Both the position numbers and the translations under genes were made by a program. Shown piece after piece: positions 14,716 to 22,729 of a stretch of DNA of 35,854 bases. The DNA is from Bacillota bacterium (GTDB lineage Bacteria; Bacillota; Bacilli; Alicyclobacillales; SLC66): NCBI GenBank assembly GCA_026627155.1, contig JAPNUJ010000014.1, positions 5,555-41,408 on the forward strand, in the 5' to 3' direction. The notes beneath the pieces are model-generated. The model did not search any database. It was not told where the DNA came from and was given only the letters and a program-made list of their open reading frames with translations. Each line of letters starts with the position of its first letter. The stretch's first letter is position 1.

Positions 14716-16575
14716 ATGGCTTCTGTGATCACAGAAACAGTGCCTCAGCAAAGTCGCAGGCAACCTTTGCCTCCGGTAGTGCGAGGATTGATTTGGGCCA
14801 CGATCGGCTTTCTGGTGGTCAACGTCTTGATGAGTTACGTGCTGGACCCACTGGCCGGGCATCCGTTTATCACGAATTCATCGGTGGTTCTCGGTTGGTT
14901 TGCAGCCGTTGTAGGCTGGTTGTTAGGCGTCGGTGCATGGGAGGAGATCGTCCTGCCGTCGTTTGGCATTCTCGATCGTTCAGTGGTCACGGGGACGGGA
15001 TGGCGTCAGTATTTTGCTATGAGTCTCAACCACAAGGTGGTCGGGATTCAGTACCTCGTGGCGTCGACAGGCGGGTTCTTCATCGCCGGCCTCGCAGCGA
15101 TGCTGATGCGACTTGAGTTGATGAGTCCGACGATGTGGCTGTTTCCCTATCCTGGGCAGTATCTGACCACGGTCGGCATCCATGGGACGATCATGATGTT
15201 CTCGGTGGGTACCGTCGCGCTCGTTGGCGGGCTGGGCAACTATCTCATCCCGCAAATGATCGGAAGCAATCGGTCTGCGTTTCCGAAGGTCTCCTCGATC
15301 AGTGTCTGGTTGGTGCCGGTGGGGATCCTAACGGTCGCCTTTAGCCCACTGCTTGGGCAGTGGACGACGGGCTGGCGGGGTTATGAACCGCTGGCGCAAA
15401 ACGATGCAAACGGGATTTTGTTCTACTACCTTGGCGTGTTCGCGTTGACGATGTCTTCCTTCTTGGTATCGCTCAACTTGACTGCGACCATTTTGTTTAA
15501 GCGGACAAAGGGCATGACCTGGAACCGGATCCCCATGTTTGCCTGGGGCATGCTCGTGGTCAGCCTTCTGAACATCATTTGGCTGCCGGAGATTCAGATG
15601 ACGTTTGTTCTCGGTTTGCTGGATCGCCTTGTACCGCTGCCCTTTTTTACGGCGGTCGGCAGCAATCTGACGTACCTCGAGTTGTTCTGGCTGTTTGGCC
15701 ATCCTGAGGTCTACATCGTGGTGTTGCCGGCGCTGGCATTGTGGATGGAGATCATGCCCGTGATGGTGCGCAAACCGCTCTTTGCGAGAGAATGGGGCGT
15801 CATCGGGGTCATTTTCGTCATGCTACTCAGCGGCTTTGTGTGGGCGCACCATATGTTCACGAATATGACCTACGCGGAAGAGTTGCCTTTCTCGTTTTTC
15901 ACTGAGATGATCTCGATTCCGACCGGTCTGGCCTATATGGTGGTCATCGGTACAATATGGAAGTCCAACTTCAAGTTGACTGTTCCTTCTTTGTTGATCC
16001 TGATGAGCATGTTCAACTTCCTGATCGGCGGTATGACTGGTGTGTTTAACGCCGACCCGGTGGTGGACTTGCAGTTGCATGACACCTTCTGGGTTGTCGG
16101 ACATTTTCACTTTACGATCATCGGTGGCATGGTGTTTACGTGGATTGCGGCCATGTACTACTGGCTTCCCAAATTTTCGGGGAGAACCTACAATCCAAAG
16201 CTGGGGGTTCTCGGCGCCATCTGGATTTTCATCGGGTTTGACGGCGCGTTCAGCCTGATGTTCTTGGTCGGGATGGAAGGGATGAACCGTTGGGTTCCGG
16301 TCTATCCGTCCTACTTGCAGCCCCTGAACATCGCGATCTCGATCTTTGCCTTTATCCTGGGCGCCGGATTCTTGTTTAACCTGTTGCACATCTGGTGGGC
16401 GATGAAGTCCGGTCCCAAGGTGGAAGCCAATCCTTGGAAGTCGAAGTCGTTGGAGTGGATGACGGAGTCGAATCCTTTGGCGGAGAACTTTCCGGTTGAG
16501 CCCGTCGTCATCAGTGGCACGTATGATTATGATGTGGACGGCGTGGCGGCGATCATCCCGAACCCCGCTGGCTAG
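14716..16575 (+). CDS. Heme-copper oxidase subunit I with atypical proton channels
   Basis: A 619-residue catalytic subunit that reduces O2 to water at a heme-CuB centre. Visible ligands: His156 and His465 (low-spin heme), His463 (high-spin heme), His329, His378 and His379 (CuB), with Tyr333 in GHPEVY placed for the His-Tyr crosslink and Glu331 retained. The usual D-channel entrance aspartate is Arg186 (IGSNRSAFP), its partner asparagine is Ser193, and the K-channel lysine is Ala406 (IPTGLAY). An N-terminal extension of about 100 residues has two extra predicted helices (23-43 and 56-75). The start is ATG 14716, 49 bp after subunit II, behind GAGGGAGG. It belongs to the A-like branch by GHPEVY, but the channels are not standard. 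Confidence 0.95.
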   Translation: MASVITETVPQQSRRQPLPPVVRGLIWATIGFLVVNVLMSYVLDPLAGHPFITNSSVVLGWFAAVVGWLLGVGAWEEIVLPSFGILDRSVVTGTGWRQYFAMSLNHKVVGIQYLVASTGGFFIAGLAAMLMRLELMSPTMWLFPYPGQYLTTVGIHGTIMMFSVGTVALVGGLGNYLIPQMIGSNRSAFPKVSSISVWLVPVGILTVAFSPLLGQWTTGWRGYEPLAQNDANGILFYYLGVFALTMSSFLVSLNLTATILFKRTKGMTWNRIPMFAWGMLVVSLLNIIWLPEIQMTFVLGLLDRLVPLPFFTAVGSNLTYLELFWLFGHPEVYIVVLPALALWMEIMPVMVRKPLFAREWGVIGVIFVMLLSGFVWAHHMFTNMTYAEELPFSFFTEMISIPTGLAYMVVIGTIWKSNFKLTVPSLLILMSMFNFLIGGMTGVFNADPVVDLQLHDTFWVVGHFHFTIIGGMVFTWIAAMYYWLPKFSGRTYNPKLGVLGAIWIFIGFDGAFSLMFLVGMEGMNRWVPVYPSYLQPLNIAISIFAFILGAGFLFNLLHIWWAMKSGPKVEANPWKSKSLEWMTESNPLAENFPVEPVVISGTYDYDVDGVAAIIPNPAG

Positions 16576-16601
16576 ACATGGTCTGTTGGATATTTGGACA
16601 C

Positions 16602-16634
16602 GCACACGGCACGTTTTGCCGACTTGTCGTGTGC
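16602..16634 (+). other. Hairpin between subunit I and III genes
   Basis: GCACACG (16602-16608) pairs with CGTGTGC (16628-16634), with a possible inner GGC/GCC stem. It lies just upstream of the AGGAGGTGAT ribosome site of the next gene and may modulate expression of the downstream subunits. Confidence 0.4.
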
Positions 16635-16653
16635 TAGACTAGGAGGTGATCGG

Positions 16654-17232
16654 ATGGAAGTCGTCCACTCGAACCAGGTAGTACGTCCTGCCGCTCACGT
16701 AGAGCAGGAGTTGGAAACTCGAAAGGTGTTTGGCGCGTTTGTCTTGTTTTTGTTTGGGATGAGCGTCCCGTATTTTTTGATGATCAACGTTCGGTTTATC
16801 ATGGCGGCCGGGTTTGTACCGTCCTCGGCGGACCAAACGACGGGCGCGATTCAGGCCGTGTTAACTCTGATCAGTGCGCTGACGGCGTGGGCGGCCATTC
16901 GTGCCATCCGCGGTGGGAACACCAGTGCGTATCGGGTGAACTTGGGACTGACGCTGGTCCTTGGGTGGGTGAGCACGCTGATGATGGCGTGGGAGTGGTG
17001 GTACCATCCATTTGATGCGATGTCTCATTATGGTGAGACATTTCTGACGACCGTTGGCCTCGTAGCTGTCATGAATCTGTCGGGCTTGCTGACTCTGTGG
17101 GCGTCGCGCGCACGGGCCAAGCGTTTGGGTTCCGATCAGACATTGGTGAGAGGCTATCGCCTGGCCGGGATGTACTGGATTTTTCTTGCCGTCGCGGCGC
17201 TGGTCATGTACATCGAGCTATACTTCGCATAG
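16654..17232 (+). CDS. Heme-copper oxidase subunit III-like membrane protein
   Basis: A 192-residue protein with five predicted membrane helices (about 25-48, 63-82, 95-115, 127-148, 168-190). The arrangement, the FLTTVGLVAVMNLSGLL helix and the final YRLAGMYWIFLAVAALVMYIELYF match the COX3 fold, and its place behind subunit I supports this. ATG 16654 is chosen because AGGAGGTGAT precedes it at 7-base spacing; an in-frame start 20 codons upstream lacks such a site. Subunit III normally stabilises subunit I. Confidence 0.85.
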   Translation: MEVVHSNQVVRPAAHVEQELETRKVFGAFVLFLFGMSVPYFLMINVRFIMAAGFVPSSADQTTGAIQAVLTLISALTAWAAIRAIRGGNTSAYRVNLGLTLVLGWVSTLMMAWEWWYHPFDAMSHYGETFLTTVGLVAVMNLSGLLTLWASRARAKRLGSDQTLVRGYRLAGMYWIFLAVAALVMYIELYFA

Positions 17233-17243
17233 GGGGGATTCGC

Positions 17244-17462
17244 ATGGGCTTTTGGCCTTCGTTGCCGATTCACATTCCGGCGAGTCCCGGGATGCCGATT
17301 CTTTGGGACATTGTCTGGTGGCTGTTCCAAGCCGTGATCATGGGGTCTTTGCTCTACTTTCTGCGAACTGTGGCACTCCGCATCGATCGGGTGCGCGATG
17401 GGGACACAAAGGGCCCTGCGGCATCTGTCAGCGAGACGGACCGGCAGACGCCGACGATGTGA
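17244..17462 (+). CDS. Small single-helix membrane protein of the oxidase cluster
   Basis: A 72-residue protein starting MGFWPSLPIHIP with one predicted helix (about 20-43) and a charged C-terminal tail. ATG 17244 follows AGGGGGGATTCGC and is 11 bp after subunit III. The position suggests a small accessory (subunit IV-like) component, but no family was recognised. It is followed directly by a strong hairpin, so it ends the first transcription segment of the oxidase cluster. Confidence 0.75.
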   Translation: MGFWPSLPIHIPASPGMPILWDIVWWLFQAVIMGSLLYFLRTVALRIDRVRDGDTKGPAASVSETDRQTPTM

Positions 17463-17473
17463 AGCTTGTACAA

Positions 17474-17520
17474 CCGCAGTACGCCTCCGGCTTGTGAGGG
17501 CGTACTGCGGACTTCTTTTA
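17474..17520 (+). terminator. Strong hairpin, terminator or attenuator inside the oxidase cluster
   Basis: CCGCAGTACGCC (17474-17485) and GGCGTACTGCGG (17499-17510) form a perfect 12-bp stem with a 13-nt loop, followed by ACTTCTTTTA. The T-run is interrupted, so termination is probably partial. It would set higher levels of the oxidase subunits than of the assembly genes. Confidence 0.75.
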
Positions 17521-17555
17521 TCGGAGTGACCCTCAAGGACAAGGAGATCTATCCC

Positions 17556-17876
17556 ATGAAATGGACGGCATTCGCCTTGGCGATAACGGGGGCGGCGCTC
17601 GGCGTCTTTGTCGCTCTGGTGCAACGTGGCGGTGTGATCGGCCCGATGCTGCCGGGCGGCGACACGTTGGTTTTCGTCACGCTGATCGCTTCTGGACTTT
17701 CTGTGCTCGCCGCTTTGCTGATGTTGCTGCGTCCCGTTCCAGGTCTGTTGGCACTCTTGGCGTCACTGATCGTGGGCGTGTTTGGGGCAGGGACCATGTG
17801 GCAGTTGCCGGGATGTTTCATCTTTGTGAGCGCGGTCATCGTCGTCATCCGTTGGCGAGGGGTTCAGGAAGTGTAG
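17556..17876 (+). CDS. Four-helix membrane protein, unknown function
   Basis: A 106-residue, very hydrophobic protein with helices near 2-22, 33-53, 56-78 and 82-100. ATG 17556 has AAGGAG at 9-base spacing. No family was recognised with certainty; it resembles small four-helix DUF4064-like proteins in general pattern only. It opens the second part of the cluster, after the hairpin, 35 bp before a secreted protein gene. Confidence 0.75.
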   Translation: MKWTAFALAITGAALGVFVALVQRGGVIGPMLPGGDTLVFVTLIASGLSVLAALLMLLRPVPGLLALLASLIVGVFGAGTMWQLPGCFIFVSAVIVVIRWRGVQEV

Positions 17877-17911
17877 GAAACTGATGTCTGTGGGGAAGGG
17901 AGGTGTGGAAC

Positions 17912-18526
17912 ATGACGAAAAAGAAGCCATGGGGATTGACGCGCATGGTCGTGATCGCGGCAGCGATGCTCGGAGCTGGACTGTTCATCCATCCGGTCAC
18001 GGCGCTGGGGGAGGACCTCGGGGAGAATGAGTTGACGGGATGGCGCGGGGTCTACGAGACAGGTGATCAGCAGTACTTTGTGGAGTTCGACTATGACGGG
18101 ACGGCGGATGTGATGATCCCGGTTCACAAGATGCCAGCCGGCTGGTTTGTGCAGCGGGGTGAGAACGACTGGATGACACCCATGGATGACCTGCGCGTGC
18201 TCCGTTGGTACGCCGCGGCTGACCCGGGCAACCTAAAGAGCTTGCTGGGGACGAGTGGCAATGTGGCGTCGCTGTCCGTGATCTTTCCGTCTGGAGCAGT
18301 CGGGTATACACAGGTTTTTCTCAAAGCGCTGACTCGTCTGCATGTGAATCCCGAGACCTTTGGCGGGCCAGACATTCCGCCGGGCAGTGTGCCTTTGGCC
18401 ATGCTTGATGGGGGGGTGCTCCATGTGGATACACTGAGTAACGACAACACACTGAGTCAGTGTGAACCAGGTCAAATGCCTGCGCAACTGCAGTGGCTTC
18501 TTGGCAGGAGCAGGGCGGGGAAGTGA
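17912..18526 (+). CDS. Secreted or anchored protein of unknown function in the oxidase cluster
   Basis: A 204-residue protein with an N-terminal signal sequence (MTKKKPWGLTRM, hydrophobic to about 32, possible cleavage near VTA-L). The mature part is soluble and without recognised domain: WRGVYETGDQQYFVEFDYDG, MPAGWFVQRGENDW, and a C-terminal region with a single cysteine (SQCEPG). ATG 17912 follows GGGAGG at 8 bases; GTG 17903 in frame is the alternative. Its place between membrane subunits and assembly factors suggests a role at the outer face, perhaps in oxidase biogenesis, but no metal-binding motif is visible. Confidence 0.75.
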   Translation: MTKKKPWGLTRMVVIAAAMLGAGLFIHPVTALGEDLGENELTGWRGVYETGDQQYFVEFDYDGTADVMIPVHKMPAGWFVQRGENDWMTPMDDLRVLRWYAAADPGNLKSLLGTSGNVASLSVIFPSGAVGYTQVFLKALTRLHVNPETFGGPDIPPGSVPLAMLDGGVLHVDTLSNDNTLSQCEPGQMPAQLQWLLGRSRAGK

Positions 18527-18536
18527 GGGGACGGAC

Positions 18537-18986
18537 ATGGCTGCCAATTGGGCGCTCGTGAATGAACTTTTTATGATTGCCAGTTCGATCTGTGCGGCAA
18601 TCGGGATCGTCTACATCAAGCGCAAGCAGCAGGGGCGCCATCGCAAGTGGATGTTGACCGCCGTGACGCTGGGCGCGTGTTTTTTCGTCAGCTATGTGCT
18701 GGGGTCTCTGATCGTAGGCGATACGGCATTCGGTGGTCCGAAGAGTCTGTTTGCGGCGTATCAGATCTTCCTCATCACGCACATTTTCCTGGCCGTCGTG
18801 GCGGCCATCATGGGTGTGATGACGGTTCGCGCCGCGCTGAAGGGCAACTTTGCGCGGCATAGAAAGATCGCTCCGTGGACGGCGGTACTGTGGTTTGTCG
18901 CGGCGGCAACGGGCTTGGTCGTCTACTTGGTGCTGTTTGTGATCTATGCACCCGGGCCGACCGTCAACCTCTTTCATGCCGTTTAG
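18537..18986 (+). CDS. DUF420 family protein, CtaM-like oxidase maturation factor
   Basis: A 149-residue membrane protein with four predicted helices (about 6-25, 40-62, 76-98, 115-140). The pattern of helices, with HRKWML and ARHRKIAPWT loops, and the histidine in ITHIFLA, match DUF420 (YozB/CtaM). Members are required for aa3-type oxidase activity in Gram-positive bacteria. ATG 18537 is chosen, with GTGAGGGG upstream. It lies 10 bp after the unknown secreted protein and 21 bp before ctaG. Confidence 0.85.
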   Translation: MAANWALVNELFMIASSICAAIGIVYIKRKQQGRHRKWMLTAVTLGACFFVSYVLGSLIVGDTAFGGPKSLFAAYQIFLITHIFLAVVAAIMGVMTVRAALKGNFARHRKIAPWTAVLWFVAAATGLVVYLVLFVIYAPGPTVNLFHAV

Positions 18987-19007
18987 GTCAGGGCAAAGAG
19001 GGGGGCA

Positions 19008-19799
19008 ATGGGTTTGTTTTTTCACGAGATCGGCGTGATGTTTGGGATCGAGTCGATGTGGAACCCGTCGGCTGTGGTCGTGTTGTTACTTGCGATTGCG
19101 GCCTACAGCTACGGGTGCACTCGCGTACGGCAGGCGGATGAGGACCGAGTGACCGTCCGCCACAACGTGTTTTTTGGATTATCTGCGCTGATCTTTGCAC
19201 TGGCGTTTGCCAGTCCCTTGGACGCGATCGCAAGTCACGACCTGTTTTCAGTGCACACGTTCGTCCATTTGCTGGAGATCATGCTGATGACGCCGCTCTT
19301 GATCGCCGGGCTTCCCGTATCGATGCTGCGGGGGTTGCTCAGAACCCTGCGCGTTCCCCCTCGTTCGTTTCATCCTGCGGTGATCGTCATTGCCTTTAAC
19401 GTGATCTTTTTTTCGTTTCATCTCCCGCCGTTGTTTGACGAGACGTTGGTGAGCGGTTGGTTTCATCTCCTGGAGCATATCTTGTTTTTCGTGGCGGCTT
19501 TCTTTCTATGGATGCCTGTACTGAGCCCTCTGCCCGAAGTTCCGCGACTGAAACCAGGTCCGCTTTTGCTGTATGCCTTCTTTACGGTCAACTTTACCAT
19601 GCCAGGGCAGATCTTACTGGTATTGGCCCAGCGAGTCTTCTATTCCTATCCTGTGGCCTCCATCACGCAGTTCGGACTGAGTCCAGTGCAGGATCAGCAG
19701 TTGGGTTTCCTTTTGATGATCGCAGGGATGTTTGTGCCGTTTTTGGGTGTGGCTATCTATGCATTTTCCCGTTATGACAACAGTCGCTGGTATAGCTAA
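19008..19799 (+). CDS. ctaG: Cytochrome oxidase assembly protein CtaG (caa3-type)
   Basis: A 263-residue membrane protein of the CtaG_2 family, which in Bacillus is needed to form active oxidase, probably by supplying copper. Seven helices are predicted. Conserved features include HTFVHLLEIMLMTPLLIAGLP (about 84-104), HLLEHILFFVAAFFLW (152-167) and a C-terminal DQQLGFLLMIAGM (228-240), with histidines in the membrane that could hold copper. The ATG follows AAAGAGGGGGGCA. It is not the CtaG/Cox11 of Proteobacteria, which is a different family with the same name. Confidence 0.93.
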   Translation: MGLFFHEIGVMFGIESMWNPSAVVVLLLAIAAYSYGCTRVRQADEDRVTVRHNVFFGLSALIFALAFASPLDAIASHDLFSVHTFVHLLEIMLMTPLLIAGLPVSMLRGLLRTLRVPPRSFHPAVIVIAFNVIFFSFHLPPLFDETLVSGWFHLLEHILFFVAAFFLWMPVLSPLPEVPRLKPGPLLLYAFFTVNFTMPGQILLVLAQRVFYSYPVASITQFGLSPVQDQQLGFLLMIAGMFVPFLGVAIYAFSRYDNSRWYS

Positions 19800-19853
19800 G
19801 GGTTCTAGGCGTGTGGGGTTCCTGGGCAGACGGAAACAGGTGGTGGTGCGGCG

Positions 19854-21005
19854 TTGAGTGGAATGGACATGTCCAACGTCCCGAGCCCCGAGATTTTGCA
19901 CGAGTTTTATTCGACCGTAGCAGAGGTCGCCGGCGCGGCGTTCCTCGTCCTCCTGATTGTTGCAGGGCTTTGCGCCTTGTGGCGACGGAGGGGATCGGCA
20001 CAATCCGGTGAAGTGAGACGGGCGTCGGTGGACGTGCGCACGAAGGGATCCTCGCGCAAGAGGATGAGCGGGTTGACCCGCACTTCCGTCCAAGCGAGTG
20101 GGCTGCGCCCGGTTCCCGGCTGGACGCTGTTGCGATACGGACTCGCGGCCCTTTGGTGCCTGGACGGGCTGTTACAGGCGCAACCGGATATGAGCAGCGA
20201 GTTTGTGCCGTATGTGCTCGTGCCCTTGATCGACGGGCAACCGAGTTGGCTCGCTGCACTGCTCACACAAGGAGTGCTGCTGTGGGGGCAACATCCTTTG
20301 TTGTTTGACGCGCTGGCCATCTGGGTGCAGGTCGCGTTGGGGCTGCTCATCGCGTTCTCTGATGGCGTGTGGTTGCGGGTGGGTTTGATCGCCTCTGTGG
20401 GCTGGGCGGCCGTCATCTGGCTGGCGGGAGAGGGGCTTGGTGGGATGTTGACTGGATCAGCCAGTTGGTTCACTGGCGCTCCGGGCTCGGCCCTCATCTA
20501 CGCTGGCGCAGGCCTGTTACTTTTACTCCCCCAGACGACGTGGAGGTCCGATCGCGCTCGCACGCTTATCGCGCGGGGGATCGCGGTGTTGTGGCTGCTT
20601 TGCGCTTTGTTGCAACTGGCGCCGACGCAAGGCAATTGGAACGGGTCGAACCTTGTGCAGTGGCTGGGGAGCATGGCTGCGATGCAGCAGCCGGCGTGGA
20701 CTTCGGGTATGCTGCGTGAATTCGGCGGCATGGTCGCCGTGCACTATCCGATCTGGAATGCGGCGTTTGCGGTGATCATGGTGCTACTGTCCTGGCTGAC
20801 CTGGCGACATTTCGGGTCGCGTGGACAGATCTGGCTGTCATTTGTCTGGCTGGCTGCGACGTGGGGACTGGGACAGGATTTCGGTGTGCTGGGCGGGCTT
20901 GGGACGGACCCCAATTCGGCGCCGGTCGTCGCTCTGGTTCTGGCCGCCGGGATCTATCAGGGGCAGCGTTCGTTGACACGGGACATTCGAGGGACAAGGG
21001 GGTGA
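19854..21005 (+). CDS. Polytopic membrane protein of unknown function (DoxX-like pattern)
   Basis: A 383-residue protein. An N-terminal helix (about 22-43) and a basic, polar stretch (45-85) are followed by eight to nine hydrophobic segments. Two related halves may exist: LRYGLAALWCLDGLLQAQP near 92 and IARGIAVLWLLCALLQLAP near 239, each followed by a QP-W segment. This suggests an internal duplication, reminiscent of DoxX-type proteins; the family assignment is not firm. TTG 19854 is used, with in-frame ATGs at 19863 and 19869; none has a strong ribosome site. It lies in line with ctaG and is probably part of the respiratory cluster. Confidence 0.75.
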   Translation: MSGMDMSNVPSPEILHEFYSTVAEVAGAAFLVLLIVAGLCALWRRRGSAQSGEVRRASVDVRTKGSSRKRMSGLTRTSVQASGLRPVPGWTLLRYGLAALWCLDGLLQAQPDMSSEFVPYVLVPLIDGQPSWLAALLTQGVLLWGQHPLLFDALAIWVQVALGLLIAFSDGVWLRVGLIASVGWAAVIWLAGEGLGGMLTGSASWFTGAPGSALIYAGAGLLLLLPQTTWRSDRARTLIARGIAVLWLLCALLQLAPTQGNWNGSNLVQWLGSMAAMQQPAWTSGMLREFGGMVAVHYPIWNAAFAVIMVLLSWLTWRHFGSRGQIWLSFVWLAATWGLGQDFGVLGGLGTDPNSAPVVALVLAAGIYQGQRSLTRDIRGTRG

Positions 21006-21011
21006 TCGACC

Positions 21012-21551
21012 GTGGGCGTGCTCTTGTTAGCCTATAGTCTGCTATGCATTACAGCGATCAGTGGCATGTGGCTCTTTTTCGGCTATACCTTTCGCGAGCA
21101 GTCATCAGGTGCTCCGCTCTATCCGCTTTGGCTTGTTCGGGGGCATATCGTTCTGGTGGCGATTACGTTTGTGGCGATTACGTGGGCGCTCGTGCTCAGT
21201 CTGTCAGGTGCCAAGACGGGATTCGGGGATTTCACCGATCACTTCTTCTTCGTGGGGTCCTACGTCTGGTATGTGGCGACGTTTGGGTATGGGTTGGTCT
21301 ACCATATTCGCTATGACCTGAGCAACGCGGCGAGGCGAGCGCGTTTTCTCGTGTCGCACTGGGGCTTGGCGGCTCTGACTTTCATCTTTCTGACCTCTAC
21401 GTTTGCCTTGTACCAGGTCCCCTTGTTTGACCTGTCACATGTCAAGGTGACGTCGGCCCAATTTTTGATCCAGCACGCGCGTGCAACGATGCGTCAAGAG
21501 TTTGTGAAGACCCATCAAGTACACACGGTCGGGTCTAATAGTTCGTCCTGA
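21012..21551 (+). CDS. Four-helix membrane protein with intramembrane histidines, unknown
   Basis: A 179-residue protein with helices near 3-24, 42-66, 79-101 and 116-137 and a soluble, polar C-terminal tail of about 40 residues. Histidines fall at helix ends (RGHI, VYHIRYD, VSHWG), which could bind heme or copper, but this is speculation. The GTG start follows AAGGGGGTGATC, 6 bp after the preceding gene, so it is surely in the same operon. No family was recognised. Confidence 0.75.
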   Translation: MGVLLLAYSLLCITAISGMWLFFGYTFREQSSGAPLYPLWLVRGHIVLVAITFVAITWALVLSLSGAKTGFGDFTDHFFFVGSYVWYVATFGYGLVYHIRYDLSNAARRARFLVSHWGLAALTFIFLTSTFALYQVPLFDLSHVKVTSAQFLIQHARATMRQEFVKTHQVHTVGSNSSS

Positions 21552-21674
21552 GCGCGGCTGCCGGTTGCATAAAGTGTGGATCGCAGTCTTCTTCGGACGC
21601 AGGGATGAAGTGAACCGTCTGGTAGTTTTGTACGTATACCCTATCAGATGGTGAACTTTCAGGAGGTGTCGGAG

Positions 21675-21878
21675 ATGGGAAGTCGCAATGAAGGTGGCTT
21701 TGACCGCGTTGTGCGGGTGATTCTCGGTATTATTCTTCTTGCTGTAGGTCTGCTGAAAGCGCATGGCGCTCTGGGAATCGTCCTGGATGTGGTGGGTGTG
21801 GTTGTCCTGTTGACCGGTCTCACGGGATTTTGTGCGTTGTACCGGTTGATCGGCGTCAGTACTTGTCGCCGCACTTGA
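21675..21878 (+). CDS. DUF2892 (YgaP-like) membrane protein
   Basis: A 67-residue, two-helix membrane protein: GGFDRVVRVILGIILLAVGL, then VLDVVGVVVLLTGLTGFCALYRLIGVSTC. This matches DUF2892, the membrane portion of the rhodanese-linked protein YgaP, including the final FC-LY-L-G-STC pattern. ATG 21675 follows AGGAGG at 8 bases. The family often accompanies sulfur or copper handling, but here there is no rhodanese domain. It is 123 bp after the previous gene and ends at a terminator, so it may have its own promoter; a TACGTATACCC stretch at 21630-21640 is a possible control site. Confidence 0.85.
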   Translation: MGSRNEGGFDRVVRVILGIILLAVGLLKAHGALGIVLDVVGVVVLLTGLTGFCALYRLIGVSTCRRT

Positions 21879-21912
21879 GCCTACTGGTCGTGATGTTTGC
21901 CTGTGTAGCAAG

Positions 21913-21944
21913 AAGGGACCTGAGTCAGTGGACTCAGGTCCCTT
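21913..21944. terminator. Bidirectional terminator
   Basis: AAGGGACCTGAGTC (21913-21926) and GACTCAGGTCCCTT (21931-21944) form a perfect 14-bp stem with a 4-nt loop (AGTG). It lies between the convergent DUF2892 gene (+) and SRAP gene (-), and the A-T pairs at the base give T residues in both directions. Confidence 0.9.
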
Positions 21945-21947
21945 CGA

Positions 21948-22625
21948 TTATGTGTTTCTCTCGGCTGGGAGGATGCAGTCAGGAGTGTCATGGCGCCAGT
22001 TGTTCACCGCCGCAGAGACGAGATGCGCCTGCATCATTTGCGCAGGATAGGGTTGCAGAAGCGAGAGCGCATCCGCGACGCCTGTACTCGGATCGAGCCA
22101 GTGGCGCGCGGTTGCTTGATCAAGGATGGCGGGCATACGATCGTGAGGGATGTTCTTCATGAGCTCGTTGGCCGCTGTGGTGATGATGGTAAATGTCCGA
22201 AGGATCGCCCCGGTTTTCGGATGTGTGCGACGAGTATGCAAACCTGCCATGAGGAACGGTGCGCTGTTTTGCATGTGGATGTAGTGGGGGACCTTGGGGG
22301 ATCGCCCTTTTCCCCACTCGTAGAAGCCGTCGGCTGGAATCAGGCAGCGATGGTTGCGCAAGAGAGGTCGAAAAGTCGGTCTCTGGGCGAGTGTTTCGGC
22401 GCGAGCGTTGATCGTGGCGTAAGCCGTATCGGGCAAGAGTCCCCAAGTGAACAGACCAAGCGAGACGGGGCTCTTGAGGGCGGTTGTATAGAGCACAGGC
22501 GCTTGCTGGGTGGGCGCCATATTATACCGGGCTGAGAATGCGAAACTGTCTTCACGGACGACCTCGATCCCCCAACTGTCGAGGATGGACCAGTCTTCAT
22601 GGGTGACGCTGTAACGACCGCACAT
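21948..22625 (-). CDS. SRAP family protein (HMCES/YedK-type abasic-site protein)
   Basis: A 225-residue protein that forms a covalent bond with abasic sites in single-stranded DNA and so shields them. The start must be at MCGRYS, since Cys2 becomes the N-terminal nucleophile after removal of Met; a longer in-frame start (41 codons upstream) would destroy this. Catalytic residues are visible: Cys2, Asn73 (INARAET), Glu103 (GFYEWGK) and His161 (IPHDRMP). It is 104 bp downstream of the DnaE2-type gene in the same direction and fits the SOS block. No LexA box was seen directly before it, so it may be read from the upstream genes. Confidence 0.95.
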   Translation of the reverse strand: MCGRYSVTHEDWSILDSWGIEVVREDSFAFSARYNMAPTQQAPVLYTTALKSPVSLGLFTWGLLPDTAYATINARAETLAQRPTFRPLLRNHRCLIPADGFYEWGKGRSPKVPHYIHMQNSAPFLMAGLHTRRTHPKTGAILRTFTIITTAANELMKNIPHDRMPAILDQATARHWLDPSTGVADALSLLQPYPAQMMQAHLVSAAVNNWRHDTPDCILPAERNT

Positions 22626-22729
22626 GGTGTCTGATTGTCCTTTCGTCTTTTCGCGAGGCCAAGGCGCATGTGGCCTGTCAGAGGGCTTCGAGATCCGGAT
22701 TGTGGGTAGAATGAATGACGTCTCTGGGC

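Noticed and set aside
16594-16653. 20-codon N-terminal extension of the subunit III-like protein
   Set aside because: It crosses an intercistronic hairpin and lacks a ribosome site; ATG 16654 has AGGAGGTGAT upstream.
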